From Herbihabitans rhizosphaerae (GTDB lineage: Bacteria; Actinomycetota; Actinomycetes; Mycobacteriales; Pseudonocardiaceae), in NCBI RefSeq assembly GCF_004216555.1, contig NZ_SGWQ01000005.1, forward strand, positions 372,001 through 436,000: a DNA stretch of 64,000 nt. Direction: 5' to 3'. Within the stretch, counting starts at the first letter, position 1. Every line of letters starts with the position of its first letter. A program made the position numbers and the translations under genes. Below the pieces are notes generated by a model. The model worked only from the letters and a program-made list of their open reading frames with translations, had not been told where the DNA came from and did not search any database. Positions 31,736-43,642 of this stretch are shown here, one piece after another.

Positions 31736-32443
31736 TCAGCGATCCAAAACGAGATGGTCACCGAAGAAGTCCATCACCCGCCGCCACGCGTCCTCGCTCG
31801 ACTCGTGGTGGTAGGCGAAGCCGGCGACCTTGAGCAGCACGTTGAACGGCCCGCCCGGAAGCCGGTTGGCGAAACTGTGCGCCGCGTCCGGGTACTCCTT
31901 GACGTCGTGCGGAGTTCCCTGCTCAGTGAGCTTGCGCTCGAGCGTGTCCGCCGCGCCGCGCAGCATCGGGTCCTTGCGGCCGAAGCTCGCCACCATCGGG
32001 CAGGAGCCGTCCAGCACGGACAGATCGCGCGGCATGACCCCGTAGTACGGCGCCGCCGCGTCGAACCCGCGCGTCGCCGCGACCAGGGCGAACCCGCCGC
32101 CGAGGCAGAACCCGACCACGCCGACCTTGCCGGTGCAGTCGTCCCGGTCGGCCAAGAGCGATCGGGCCGCGTCCACGTCCTCGAACGTCCGGCCCTTCGC
32201 GGCGAGGAGATCGCGGAACACCGAGCGGATGCACCGCACCAGCCCGCCGCGCGAGTACAGGTTCACCGCGAGCGCCAGATAGCCGGCCGTGGCGAACCGG
32301 TCGGCGTGCGCCCGCGCGTCCTCGGTCAGGCCGGACACGTCCGGAACGATCACCACCGCCGGGTACGGCCCGTCGCCGGAGACCGACGGCACCGGCCGCG
32401 CGAGATAGCCCTCGATCACACCGTCGGCGACCGGAATGTCCAT
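31736..32443 (-). CDS. Dienelactone hydrolase family protein
   Basis: A 235-residue alpha/beta hydrolase with nucleophile elbow 'GVVGFCLGGGFALV' (catalytic Cys), Asp in 'FGRKDPML' and His in 'EYPDAAHSFANR'. The Cys nucleophile is typical of dienelactone hydrolases. ATG 32443 is 2 bp after the stop of the flavohemoglobin gene, so they share a transcript. Physiological substrate unknown. Confidence 0.9.
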   Translation of the reverse strand: MDIPVADGVIEGYLARPVPSVSGDGPYPAVVIVPDVSGLTEDARAHADRFATAGYLALAVNLYSRGGLVRCIRSVFRDLLAAKGRTFEDVDAARSLLADRDDCTGKVGVVGFCLGGGFALVAATRGFDAAAPYYGVMPRDLSVLDGSCPMVASFGRKDPMLRGAADTLERKLTEQGTPHDVKEYPDAAHSFANRLPGGPFNVLLKVAGFAYHHESSEDAWRRVMDFFGDHLVLDR

Positions 32444-32445
32444 GA

Positions 32446-33618
32446 TCAGTCCAAGGTGAACGGGTCGTAGGTGATCCGGTCCAGCGGCGTGCCGGCGACC
32501 AGCATCCGGGACACCGTCGAACGGATCATCGCCGGCGAGCCGGCCACCAGCACCTGCCGGTCGGCCCACGCGCCGTAGCGGGTGACCACGTCGGCCAGCG
32601 TGCCGTGCTCCATGCCCGGATCGTCGGACTCGGTGACCGGCACGACGGTCAGCCACGGGTTGGTCGACGCGATCCGCTGCAGGTGGTCGAGGTCGTACAG
32701 GTCCTCGCGGGTGCGGCCGCCGTAGAACAGGTGCACCCGGGGGTTCTCGCCCCACCGCGCCAGCCCGTCGATGATCGACCGCATCGGCGCGACCCCGGTA
32801 CCGCCGGCGACCATCACCACGTCGTCGTCGGCCTCGCGGTCCACCGTCATGCGACCCATCGGCGGCCCGAGCCGCCACATGTCGCCGGCCTGGATGTGCG
32901 ACACGATCGCGCGGCTGACCCAGCCGCCCTCCACGGCGCGCACGTGGAACTCGAGCACGCCGTCCTCGTCCGGCGCGTTGGCCGGCGTGTAGTACCGCCA
33001 CAGCCTCGGCCGCTGCGGGATCTCCACACTCAGGTACTGCCCGGCCCGGTACGGCACGGGGTAGTCGGTGTGCACCCGCACGACGGCCAGGTCCCAGCCG
33101 ATCTTCTCGTGCTCCACGACCGACGCCGGCCACCACGCCGGGCCGTCGTCCGCGGCGGCCGCCTCGAGCATCGCGCGCGCCATGATCGTGTACGCCTCGG
33201 CCCAGGCGCGCTCGATGTCGTCGGTCCACGCGTCGCCGGCGAACCGCTTGATCGCCGCGATCAACGCCATGCCGACCGCCTCGTAGTGGGCGGTGACCAC
33301 GCCGAACTTGCGGTGGTCACGCCCGAGCTGACGCAGGAACGGCACCAGGTCGTCGGGCCGGTCGACCATCTGCACGATGTGCACGAGCGCCCGTAACAAA
33401 CGGGACCGCTGCACCTGCATGTTGGCCGGAAAAAGCTCGCGCGCGTCCGGCGCTAGGCTGAACAGCATCCCGTAGAAGAACCGCGCGACCGCCTCGGCAT
33501 GTGGTTCGACCGCGGCGAAGCTCTCCCGCACGAGCCGGACCAGCGTGGCGACGGCCTCGGGCGGCTCGGCGGCATGCGGCGACTCGGGGATGGGGCTCAC
33601 AACGGCATCAGCGGTCAT
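32446..33618 (-). CDS. hmp: Flavohemoglobin-like protein (globin + FAD/NAD reductase)
   Basis: The N-terminal ~140 residues form a globin ('FFYGMLFSLAPDARELFP', proximal His region 'LGRDHRKFGVVTAHYEAVGMALIAAI'). Residues ~170-390 are a ferredoxin-reductase-like module with 'RYYTPANAPDEDG' (FAD), 'GPPMGRMTV' and 'VAGGTGVAPMRSIID' (NAD). Such proteins oxidise nitric oxide to nitrate. Divergent from a PPOX gene; operon with dienelactone hydrolase. Confidence 0.9.
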   Translation of the reverse strand: MTADAVVSPIPESPHAAEPPEAVATLVRLVRESFAAVEPHAEAVARFFYGMLFSLAPDARELFPANMQVQRSRLLRALVHIVQMVDRPDDLVPFLRQLGRDHRKFGVVTAHYEAVGMALIAAIKRFAGDAWTDDIERAWAEAYTIMARAMLEAAAADDGPAWWPASVVEHEKIGWDLAVVRVHTDYPVPYRAGQYLSVEIPQRPRLWRYYTPANAPDEDGVLEFHVRAVEGGWVSRAIVSHIQAGDMWRLGPPMGRMTVDREADDDVVMVAGGTGVAPMRSIIDGLARWGENPRVHLFYGGRTREDLYDLDHLQRIASTNPWLTVVPVTESDDPGMEHGTLADVVTRYGAWADRQVLVAGSPAMIRSTVSRMLVAGTPLDRITYDPFTLD

Positions 33619-33783
33619 TGTCGGGCTTCTGACTCCACCTCTTCGGGCGCCACTTCGACGCCACGTTACTCAAAGCCTCCATCCCCCGACAGGGTGGACA
33701 TTAGACGCATTCTATTTTCGTGTCCCCCTTGATGACACGTTCGTGTGTTCTTAGCTAACACAGAGTTACAAAGTTTCCTACGA
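33619..33783. promoter_or_regulatory. Divergent promoter region flavohemoglobin / PPOX
   Basis: 165 bp, A+T-richer than average. It holds an imperfect inverted repeat ATTAGA-CGCAT-TCTATT near 33701-33717 and a TAGCTAACACAG stretch near 33753. This might be an operator for a nitric-oxide- or redox-sensing regulator, but the match is not good enough to name one. Confidence 0.35.
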
Positions 33784-34650
33784 ATGGGCGACCTCTACCA
33801 GCGAAGATGCGAACAGCACCCGATCCGTGACACGGTGTCGCGCGTGTCCCAGACACCGACACCGACCGGTACCGCAAGTCCAGACCTGCTGCTACTCGAG
33901 CTCGCGGATGCTCCCCCGGCTCCGCCACCACCCGTTCGGGCACCGGCTCAGGGCAGGCGCGAACCCGTCGGGCCACCGCGTGACCTGATCGACCCGCTGG
34001 CCGACGACGCGACGCCGCTGCCCGGCTCGCGCGGCGAGCACCTGCTGCAGTGCGCCTACGGCACCCGCGACCGCGCGCGGAAGTTCTACGACGACCAGGT
34101 ACTCGATCGGCTGAACGAGACGATGGTGGAGTTCGTCGGGCGGATGGAGATGGCGTTCGTCTCCACGGCCGACGCCGCCGGCGAGTGCGACGCCTCGCTG
34201 CGCGCCGGGCCGGCCGGGTTCCTCCAGGTGCTCGACGAGCGGCACATCGCCTACCCGGAGTACCGCGGCAACGGCGTGCTGGCGAGCCTCGGCAACATCA
34301 GCGAGAACCCGCATGTCGGGATCCTGATGCTGGACTTCGTGCGGGACCTGATCGGCCTGCACGTGAACGGCCGCGCGCGGATCGTGGAGGACGCCGACCT
34401 GCGCGTCGACCATCCCGGGCTGCCCGCCGACGGCGCTCGAGGGCGCACCCCGGAGCGCTGGGTGGTGGTCGAGGTGGAAGAGGCCTACATCCACTGCCGC
34501 AAGCACATCCCGCGGATGCAGCCGGTGCCGCGCTCGCGCGACTGGGGCACCGACGACGTGAAGCGCAAGGGCGGCGACTACTTCGAGGCCAAGGGCACCC
34601 CGCGCCCCTGGCACGAGACGGCGGTCGGTGTCTCTCGGCCGTCCGAGTGA
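33784..34650 (+). CDS. Pyridoxamine 5'-phosphate oxidase-like flavin protein
   Basis: About 288 residues. The core 'EMAFVSTADAAGECDASLRAGPAGFLQVLDERHIAYPEYRGNGVLASLGNISENPHVGILMLDF' is a PPOX split-barrel of the MSMEG_1061/FMN-binding type, and 'AYIHCRKHIPRM' is a usual C-terminal signature. The first ~75 residues are Pro/Thr-rich and likely disordered. Start uncertain: ATG 33784 or GTG 33745. Divergent from flavohemoglobin, so possibly part of a nitrosative-stress response. Confidence 0.8.
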   Translation: MGDLYQRRCEQHPIRDTVSRVSQTPTPTGTASPDLLLLELADAPPAPPPPVRAPAQGRREPVGPPRDLIDPLADDATPLPGSRGEHLLQCAYGTRDRARKFYDDQVLDRLNETMVEFVGRMEMAFVSTADAAGECDASLRAGPAGFLQVLDERHIAYPEYRGNGVLASLGNISENPHVGILMLDFVRDLIGLHVNGRARIVEDADLRVDHPGLPADGARGRTPERWVVVEVEEAYIHCRKHIPRMQPVPRSRDWGTDDVKRKGGDYFEAKGTPRPWHETAVGVSRPSE

Positions 34651-34673
34651 GCTAGTCGGTGACCTTCTGTCGT

Positions 34674-34747
34674 TGTGGAGAGCCTTGTTCACGCCCCTGT
34701 GGATAGAGTCCTGGGGATTGTGGATAACTCCGGGTGACTGTGGACAA
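34674..34747 (+). promoter_or_regulatory. Cluster of four DnaA-box-like sites
   Basis: TGTGGAGAG (34674), TGTGGATAG (34698), TGTGGATAA (34719) and TGTGGACAA (34739), all on the same strand and spaced 24, 21 and 20 bp, about two helical turns. TGTGGATAA and TGTGGACAA are the complements of the DnaA boxes TTATCCACA and TTGTCCACA. The 210-bp gap has no gene. Confidence 0.6.
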
Positions 34748-34858
34748 CCCGCTGGTCCGTCCGGGTGAGCACCCGATCGGTTACCCAGGGGTCGCATCAG
34801 GGGAACTCTCCCGGTTCTCCCCGATGTGTCCGCCGAGTGTCACCGACAGCCTGGACAC

Positions 34859-35512
34859 ATGGCGAAGAATTCACGGCGCTGGCGGCAGTTGACCGTGGCG
34901 CTGCACGTGATCACCTCGCTCGGCTGGATGGGACAGGCGCTGGCACTGGCCAGCCTGCTCAGCGTGGCGATGAGCACGGCGGACCCCGACACACGCGTGG
35001 CGGCCACCTCGATGGCGCACCACCTCGACCTGAGCGTGCTCGCCGTGCTGGCCAACGCCTCCGCCTTCACCGGGATCATGCTGGCCGCGAGCACCTCGTG
35101 GGGTTTCTTCCGGCACCGCTGGGTGTGGATCAAGTTCGGGCTGACGCTCGTCCAGTTGTACGCGGGGATCTTCCTGCTCTCCGACGCCCTGGACGACGCG
35201 ACGGCCGCGGCGCGGGACGTCCAGGCCGCGCCGCCGGTCGCGCTGGTGATCGGCACCGCCGCGATGGTCGGTGCGCTGGCGTTCCAGACCTGGCTGTCGG
35301 TGGCCAAGCCGGGCCGGGCGGCTCCGGGCAGGGCGAAGCCGCCGACCGCCTCGGAGCGCACGTTCGCCGTGACGGCCGTCGTCGTGCTGGCCGACATCGT
35401 GCTGAGCGTGCTCCTCGGCAATCCCGCGCCGCTGTTCTCCCTGGTCACCATCGCGGTCCGGCTGGGGTCGCGCACCCGCGAACTGCGCGGTCGGGTCCTC
35501 GTTCAGACTTGA
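34859..35512 (+). CDS. Membrane protein, DUF2269-like, 217 aa
   Basis: Four to five transmembrane helices ('LTVALHVITSLGWMGQALALASLL', 'LAVLANASAFTGIMLA', 'WVWIKFGLTLVQLYAGIFLL', 'VALVIGTAAMVGALAFQTWLSV', 'FAVTAVVVLADIVLSVLLG'). The first helix, with His and 'SLGWMG', resembles heme-binding DUF2269/CopD-like membrane proteins. The DUF name is a loose match. A HAIR operator for clpB overlaps its stop codon. Confidence 0.7.
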   Translation: MAKNSRRWRQLTVALHVITSLGWMGQALALASLLSVAMSTADPDTRVAATSMAHHLDLSVLAVLANASAFTGIMLAASTSWGFFRHRWVWIKFGLTLVQLYAGIFLLSDALDDATAAARDVQAAPPVALVIGTAAMVGALAFQTWLSVAKPGRAAPGRAKPPTASERTFAVTAVVVLADIVLSVLLGNPAPLFSLVTIAVRLGSRTRELRGRVLVQT

Positions 35513-35528
35513 GCGGAACAGACTCAAC
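35508..35528 (+). promoter_or_regulatory. HAIR operator (HspR site) upstream of clpB
   Basis: CTTGAGC-GGAACAG-ACTCAAC, 12 of 14 arm bases matching the CTTGAGT-N7-ACTCAAG consensus. It overlaps the stop of the previous gene and lies 105 bp before clpB, agreeing with the known HspR control of clpB in Streptomyces. Confidence 0.88.
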
Positions 35529-35632
35529 TTTTCGAACGTTATGCGATGTGACGGCCGGTGCGCCACGCTGAAGCGGGCGTGCCGGTCTGTCGCGCGGACA
35601 CACGGATGGACCACAGGCGATGAGGGTGAGGG

Positions 35633-38218
<2,586 letters not shown>

Positions 38219-39441
38219 TCACCCGACGATCCGGTGCACCGCGTATCCGTCGTCGGTCGCGAAGATCGCGTTCTGCTCCGAGATCGCGACGAGGCGGCCG
38301 GGGGCCGGGCCGAGTTCGTTGGCCGCGCGATCCACCATCGCGCGGCCGGCGAAAATCCGGCCCTGCCAGACGCCGTGGAGCACCGGGGCCACCGTGTTCG
38401 CCGAGGTCTGGATCGCCCGCTCGTCCACCCGCAATGTCGACAACGTCACCTTGCCGGCGAGCAGGGTCACGCACGCGATCATCGTCTGGTCGGCCGCGCA
38501 GTCCGCGATCTGGGCGTCCCCGAAGCCGGTCAGCTCGGCACCGGTATTCGCTTGCAGGACAACGGCTTTCTGCTGGTGGTCGCCAGACCCGCTGAACACG
38601 GCGAGGACGGCGAGACCACCGGCGCTGGCCCGCGGTTCGGCGTTCGGGTACCGGGCCGTGAGGTCCCACCGCCGCGTTCCGGTGGCCAGGTCGAGCCCCA
38701 CGATCGGCAGGCGCTTCGGTGCCTGACCGGTGTACGGGATCGGTACCGTGGCGAGGACCGTGTCGCCCACGATCCGGGTGGGCAGGACACCGTGCTGCTG
38801 CCAGCGCGTCGCACCGGTGGCGAGATCGACGGCGACCGTTCGCCGGTCCTCGGGCCGGGCGGGCTCGGACCGCAGGATTCCGACGACGGCGACGTGATCG
38901 TTCACGTCGGCGAGGCTCAGCGCGGCTGGGTCGTTGACGACTCGCCGCCCGTCCTTGCCGGTCGCCGGCAGGAGCGCGTTCTTCCACAGCACCCGGCCGT
39001 CCTTGCCGGACAGCGCAGCGATGCCGCGCTCCTCGCCCTTGTCGTACTTCACGATGACCGCATCGGCGTTCGCGCCGACCACGTGCAACGACACCGGCCC
39101 GAACGCCAGCGTCGCGCCGTCACCGCCGAGCAGCGAGCCTTCCCGTGCACGGTAACGCCAGTTCACCGCGCCGGTCTGGGTGTCGACGGCGGTCAGGGCC
39201 GGTTCGCTCTTGTGCGTGAACACCGCCACGGTGGTGCGGCCCCGAATGACCGCGCTCTCGACATTCGGCAGCGCGCCGGCGATCTTGTCCGTCCGCAGTG
39301 GAACACCGTCGAACTTGATCGGGGCCAGCGGTGCCGCCGCCGGCGGCGGTGTGTGCTGACCGGATCGGAGTCCGTGCCCGTGCAACCGGCGGCCGTGGCC
39401 ATGGCCAGCACGACCACGGTGGCGGCGAGTCGGGTGCGCAT
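38219..39441 (-). pseudogene. PQQ/beta-propeller lipoprotein with an apparent frameshift
   Basis: ATG 39441 has AAAGGA upstream and starts MRTRLAATVVVLAMATAAGC, a lipoprotein signal with the Cys at residue 20. After 'TDSDPVST' this frame turns into an Arg-rich run. The next frame then continues as 'PPPAAAPLAPIKFDGVPLRTDKIAG' and runs to the end as a PQQ-type beta-propeller ('ALTAVDTQTGAVNWRYRAREG', 'IAALSGKDGRVLWKN', 'VDLATGATRWQQHG'). Removing one CA from CACACA near 39350 restores a single ~406-residue reading. Either a recent mutation or a sequencing/assembly error. Confidence 0.75.
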
Positions 39442-39575
39442 GCGGCGTCCTTTCGTTGCCGGTGAGAGTCGCCGGCGCGCTGTCCGGTTCCCGCCGATGC
39501 GCGCGGGACCCCTCCCGGAATTGCCTCGCTAGTATTCGCGCGCTGTCGGGAGAACTGCGCACAGTCGGGGTGGAA

Positions 39576-40067
39576 ATGGCGGCTCGATTCGCACGGCGAA
39601 TGGCGATAACGGCATTCGTACTGGTTTCGGCGGTGGGCTGTGGCTCGTCCGGCGACGGCGCCGCGTCGTCGTCCAGCGCGCCGCCGCCGGTCACCATGTC
39701 GTCCGCGATGCCAAGCCAGACAACGACTTCCGTGCCACCGCCGCCGGTGGTGACGCCCAAGCCGAAGGTGCCGCTCCCGCCGACCGAGGACGGCTCGAAC
39801 ATCCGCGCGTGCTCGGACGGAGTCTGCGAGGTTCTGGTCGTCGGCCAGGCAAGCATCACGTTCACCAGAAACGTCGGCCTCGCCACGATGACGATCACGG
39901 TCGCGCCGGACGGCGTCGACTTCGGCGGGGTCAGCCCGTCCGGAACGGTGGTCAACGCGCGTGAGCAGCGGCCGGATCAGGGCGGTCCGTCGACCATCAA
40001 CAAGATGACGATCGCGGTGGTCGCCATCGACGGAACGAGCGCGGTGATCCGGCTCGGCAAGGCGTGA
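39576..40067 (+). CDS. Small lipoprotein, 163 aa
   Basis: Signal 'MAARFARRMAITAFVLVSAVGC' with mature Cys, then a Ser/Pro/Thr linker and a C-terminal beta domain ('CSDGVCEVLVVGQASITFTRNVGLATMTITVAPDGVDF') with two Cys. No family named. Divergent from the PQQ lipoprotein. Its 3' end overlaps that of the convergent gene by ~70 bp. Confidence 0.75.
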   Translation: MAARFARRMAITAFVLVSAVGCGSSGDGAASSSSAPPPVTMSSAMPSQTTTSVPPPPVVTPKPKVPLPPTEDGSNIRACSDGVCEVLVVGQASITFTRNVGLATMTITVAPDGVDFGGVSPSGTVVNAREQRPDQGGPSTINKMTIAVVAIDGTSAVIRLGKA

Positions 40068-41268
40068 CACCGGCCAGCTCGCCCGTCTCCGGGTGCCACC
40101 GCGACGGGTGAAACCCGTCCAGCACAAGGGTTTTCTCGCCGGTGAGCGGATCCCACGCGGTGCTGCCGGACTCGTCCACCGAGTACAGCCGGTGCCCGTC
40201 GCTGAGCAGCCGGCCGCGTGGACCGGCGAAGCGCCGCACCTCGGCGCCGGTCGACACGTCGAAGATCCGCACGCCGTCGATCATGATCTCGTCGTCCGGT
40301 CCGATGCCGGTGATCGCGAGCGTGTGGTCGCCGAGCCAGCACATGCCGGTATTCCAGTGGTACCAGCGCTGACACAGCCACCGGCGGGTCGGGCCGTCCT
40401 CGGACTCCCACACGTTCTCGGTCAGCCAGCGCTCGGCGTTCCACGAGCAGGGCAGGCCGGCCGGGCTCCACGCCCAGCCGTCCGAGGCGAGCCACCGCCC
40501 GTCCGGCGAGGCACGCAGCGCGCCGTAGAAGTAGTCGAGGTGGTGCCGCTCGTGCTCGCGCGGGGTGAGCGGCTCGCCGGTCTCCGGGTCGGACAGGTCC
40601 ACCCGGTTCCAGTCGGTGCCGTGCGCCACCACCTCGCGGCCACCGATCTCCAGGAAGGCCAACGGGAACGAGGTCTGCTCGACGTGCGCGGTGCCACGGT
40701 CCATCGAAAGGGTGACCTTGGCGGTGTGAAGGTTCACCACGACGCCCCGCTGGCCGTGGTCGGTGACCACGGCGGCGAACCTGCCGGACCGGCTCGCGTG
40801 CAGTGCGCCTCGCGGTGCGTGCTGCCCCCGGAACCCGGGCGGCTCGTCGAAGGCGACCGGCACCTCGATCTCGCGCGATCCGTCCACAGTGGACAGTCGA
40901 ACCGGATTTTCCCGCAGCAGCAACCAATCCGAGCCGCACGGTGCGAGGTCGAGCACGTCGTCACGCACCGGCTCGTCGCGCACCGTCAGGTCGGCCGGCT
41001 CCAACCGCTCGGCCACTCCCGGCTCGCCGCGCCAGCCGAGCAGCTCGTCAAGGGTGCCGTCGGCGGTCACCCTGGAGACACAGCCCTCGCACACGGTGAG
41101 TAACTCCGGTGGCGTGGTCGCCGTATCGCAGTCCGGGCAGCGGAGATCGAACTCCAGCCCGTTCCCGGTGAGGTGTGCGTAGAACGGCGCCTCCTCGCGC
41201 CCGGCCAGGTGAGCGCACATCCGCCCGGTCCCCGCCAACGCGACGTGACCGCACGGGAGCGCCTCCAT
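39997..41268 (-). CDS. WD40/beta-propeller-like protein with N-terminal zinc-binding Cys
   Basis: About 423 residues. The first ~80 hold several Cys pairs ('CGHVALAGTGRMCAHL', 'LRCPDCDTA', 'VCEGC'). The rest is propeller-like with repeated Trp/Asp blades ('LRASPDGRWLASDGWAWSP', 'CWLGDHTLAITGIG', 'RIFDVSTGAEVRRFAGPRGRLLSDGHRLYSVD'). I chose ATG 41268; residues upstream in the open frame are low-complexity. The last ~24 residues overlap the convergent lipoprotein and may be non-conserved. Confidence 0.65.
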   Translation of the reverse strand: MEALPCGHVALAGTGRMCAHLAGREEAPFYAHLTGNGLEFDLRCPDCDTATTPPELLTVCEGCVSRVTADGTLDELLGWRGEPGVAERLEPADLTVRDEPVRDDVLDLAPCGSDWLLLRENPVRLSTVDGSREIEVPVAFDEPPGFRGQHAPRGALHASRSGRFAAVVTDHGQRGVVVNLHTAKVTLSMDRGTAHVEQTSFPLAFLEIGGREVVAHGTDWNRVDLSDPETGEPLTPREHERHHLDYFYGALRASPDGRWLASDGWAWSPAGLPCSWNAERWLTENVWESEDGPTRRWLCQRWYHWNTGMCWLGDHTLAITGIGPDDEIMIDGVRIFDVSTGAEVRRFAGPRGRLLSDGHRLYSVDESGSTAWDPLTGEKTLVLDGFHPSRWHPETGELAGVTPCRAGSPRSFRRWRPPRSSSC

Positions 41269-41335
41269 GCGCCCGAGTCTGACACGGTGCACGGCCTGTG
41301 ATCTTCGGAACGGGTTCGGCACTAGGCTGCACCTC

Positions 41336-42034
41336 GTGGGCGTACCGGCTTGGCTCTGGTTCGTTGTCGCCGCGGTCGCGGCGGTGGCGGGAGTGGCGTT
41401 GTTGCTGCGCGAGCGCGCCACGGTGACCTCGCGCAACCGCGAGCGCCGCAACTGGGCCGGCCTGCGCGGCTGGCAGTTCACCGAGCACGATCAGGTGCTG
41501 CCGACCCGCTGGCAGGCCGGCGCGCTGGCGTACTACGGGCTCGGCAACGCGCGCGACGTCGTGTCCGGCACGACGTTCACCGCGGACGGCCGGCGCCGCG
41601 TGTGCGTGTTCGACCTGGACCAGAACGGCCGGGTGAGCACCGTGATCGTGGGTGTGGAGCTGCGCAGGGAGCACCGCGTGGTGCTCGAGCTGTGGCTGCC
41701 GAGCGTGCCGTTCCAGCGCGACGAGATGCCCGATCTGCTCGGGCCGGTCGGCCAGCGGTACGCGTTCGTGTCCGACATGACCGCCGCCCGCCCGCTGATC
41801 AGCGAGAACCTCGCGACCGCCGCGGACGACCTCGGCGGCGACATCACCGTGGTGTGGCTGGAGGACGGCTGGGTGCTCGCCGCCGCGCCCGCGCATACCA
41901 ACCCGGTGCGGCTGGAGCGGCTGCTGCGCGGGGTCGGCGAGGTGGCCGACGTGCTCGACCCGTTCGACGCCGAGCGCGACCCGGTCGATGAGCTGCCGCC
42001 GGCCCGGCACGATCGGGACAATCCGGTGGACTGA
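41336..42034 (+). CDS. Single-pass membrane protein, 232 aa
   Basis: N-terminal transmembrane helix '[21 protein letters not shown]', then a soluble domain ('[22 protein letters not shown]', '[38 protein letters not shown]') also seen in other actinobacterial proteins without assigned function. TAGGCT stands 7 nt before GTG 41336 and no ribosome site is present: leaderless start. Confidence 0.75.
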   Translation: MGVPAWLWFVVAAVAAVAGVALLLRERATVTSRNRERRNWAGLRGWQFTEHDQVLPTRWQAGALAYYGLGNARDVVSGTTFTADGRRRVCVFDLDQNGRVSTVIVGVELRREHRVVLELWLPSVPFQRDEMPDLLGPVGQRYAFVSDMTAARPLISENLATAADDLGGDITVVWLEDGWVLAAAPAHTNPVRLERLLRGVGEVADVLDPFDAERDPVDELPPARHDRDNPVD

Positions 42035-42071
42035 GCGCACGGAGCGCGCGCCAGCGGCTACGGTGGCTCGC

Positions 42072-42848
42072 ATGTCGACAGCGCTCGTCACCGGGGCAAC
42101 CGCAGGAATCGGCGCCGCCTTCGCACGGCGGCTGGCCGCCGACGGGTACGACCTGGTCATGGTCGCCCGCACCGCGTCCCGCCTTGACGAGTTCGGCGCG
42201 GAGCTGGCCGACGAGCACGGCGTGCGCACCACCGCGCTGCCCGCCGATCTGTCCACTGTGGACGGCCGGGCGCGGGTGGAGGAGTACCTCGCGGCCCACA
42301 CCGTCGACCTGTTGGTGAACAACGCCGGTTTCGGCACCCGGGGCTCGTTCGCCGACGCCGACCCGGACCTGCTGCAATCGCAGTTGGACGTGAACGTGAC
42401 CGCGGTGCTGCGGCTGACCAGGGCCGCGCTGCCCGGGATGATCGAGCGCGGCTCGGGTGCGGTGGTCAACGTGTCCAGCGTGGCCGGGTTCTTCCCCGGC
42501 ACCGGCGCCACCTACTCGGCGACCAAGGCATGGGTGACCACGTTCTCCGAGGGCATGGCCGCGTCGCTGGCCGGCAGCGGGGTGCGAATGCTCGCCCTCA
42601 TTCCCGGGTTCACCCGTACGGAGTTCCACGACCGGGCGGGTGACAAGGACACCGGCAAGATCCCCGACATGCTGTGGCTGCAGGCGGATCGCGTGGTCGC
42701 CGACTGCCTTGCCGACCTGCGTCGCGGCAGAGTGGTCTCGGTGCCGGGGGCGCAGTGGAAATTGATCGCCGGCATCGGCCGGCAGTTGCCGCGGCCGCTG
42801 TTGCGGATGCTGATGGGGAAGGTCGCCGCAGGGCGAGATCGCACCTGA
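42072..42848 (+). CDS. Short-chain dehydrogenase/reductase
   Basis: A 258-residue classical SDR: '[19 protein letters not shown]' (NADP-binding), 'NNAGFG', catalytic Ser in '[23 protein letters not shown]' with Tyr-x-x-x-Lys, and 'GFTRTEF'. TACGGT 7 nt upstream of the ATG suggests a leaderless transcript. Substrate unknown. Confidence 0.9.
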   Translation: MSTALVTGATAGIGAAFARRLAADGYDLVMVARTASRLDEFGAELADEHGVRTTALPADLSTVDGRARVEEYLAAHTVDLLVNNAGFGTRGSFADADPDLLQSQLDVNVTAVLRLTRAALPGMIERGSGAVVNVSSVAGFFPGTGATYSATKAWVTTFSEGMAASLAGSGVRMLALIPGFTRTEFHDRAGDKDTGKIPDMLWLQADRVVADCLADLRRGRVVSVPGAQWKLIAGIGRQLPRPLLRMLMGKVAAGRDRT

Positions 42849-42861
42849 CAAGGGAGGAATC

Positions 42862-43584
42862 ATGGGGCTGTTGGACGGCGTGTTCGGCAAGAAGCCGGAA
42901 AAGGTCGCGCATCACGACGGGCCGCTCGCGCAGTGGTCCGACCAGTACGGCTGGGAATACATGTTCCGCAACGACGAATGGGCGGATCGCTTTCCCGGAA
43001 TTCCCGGCTACCGTTCTCGGGTCGGCAACGAGGCGTGGCACGCGATGCGCGGCGGGCACCGTTGGAAGAAGGTCGAGTCGTTCCACTACTTCCACCGGTA
43101 CACCGAGCGCGAGGAGCGCTACCACGACCACGACTTCGATTTCGACGCCGATTCCCGGTCGGTGCACCACGAGCTGCGGATCGACCGCTACATGGTGGTG
43201 AACATCCTGCTGCCGCAGGAGTTCCCGGTGCTGACGGTGTCCAAGGAAGGCTGGATGGGTGACAGTCTCCTCGACCTGAACATGGACAGCCCGACATTCG
43301 ACAAGACCTTCAAGGTGAAGGCGAAGAAGCGCGATTCGGAATTCGCCAGGAGCGTGCTCACCGACGAGGTGATGGGCTTTCTTCTCGAGGACCAGCGGGC
43401 CATGGAATACGACTGGCCGTTCCGGTTCGAGGGGAACAACCTGTACACCTGGCACCCGCGCCCCGATCACATGGACGTCATGGAGATTCTCGGTACGGCC
43501 GATTATCTGATCGACATCATCGAGCGCATTCCGGAGCACGTCTGGGGCGGGCACCTGTTCCCCGGCGGGCAGCACGAGCAGTAA
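42862..43584 (+). CDS. Hypothetical protein, 240 aa, aromatic and His-rich
   Basis: No family recognised. Rich in aromatic residues and His ('WHAMRGGHRWKKVESFHYFHRYTEREERYHDHDFDFDADSRSVHHEL'), with 'YDWPFRFEGNNLYTWHPRP' near the C-terminus. No signal peptide or membrane helix. GGGAGG precedes the ATG. The His/Asp-dense segment around residues 60-100 could bind metal; that is inference. Confidence 0.75.
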   Translation: MGLLDGVFGKKPEKVAHHDGPLAQWSDQYGWEYMFRNDEWADRFPGIPGYRSRVGNEAWHAMRGGHRWKKVESFHYFHRYTEREERYHDHDFDFDADSRSVHHELRIDRYMVVNILLPQEFPVLTVSKEGWMGDSLLDLNMDSPTFDKTFKVKAKKRDSEFARSVLTDEVMGFLLEDQRAMEYDWPFRFEGNNLYTWHPRPDHMDVMEILGTADYLIDIIERIPEHVWGGHLFPGGQHEQ

Positions 43585-43642
43585 GCGGTGTCACGGCGGT
43601 TCTGCCGGGCTGGTGGCAGGTGGCCGTGAGAGGCTGACGCCC

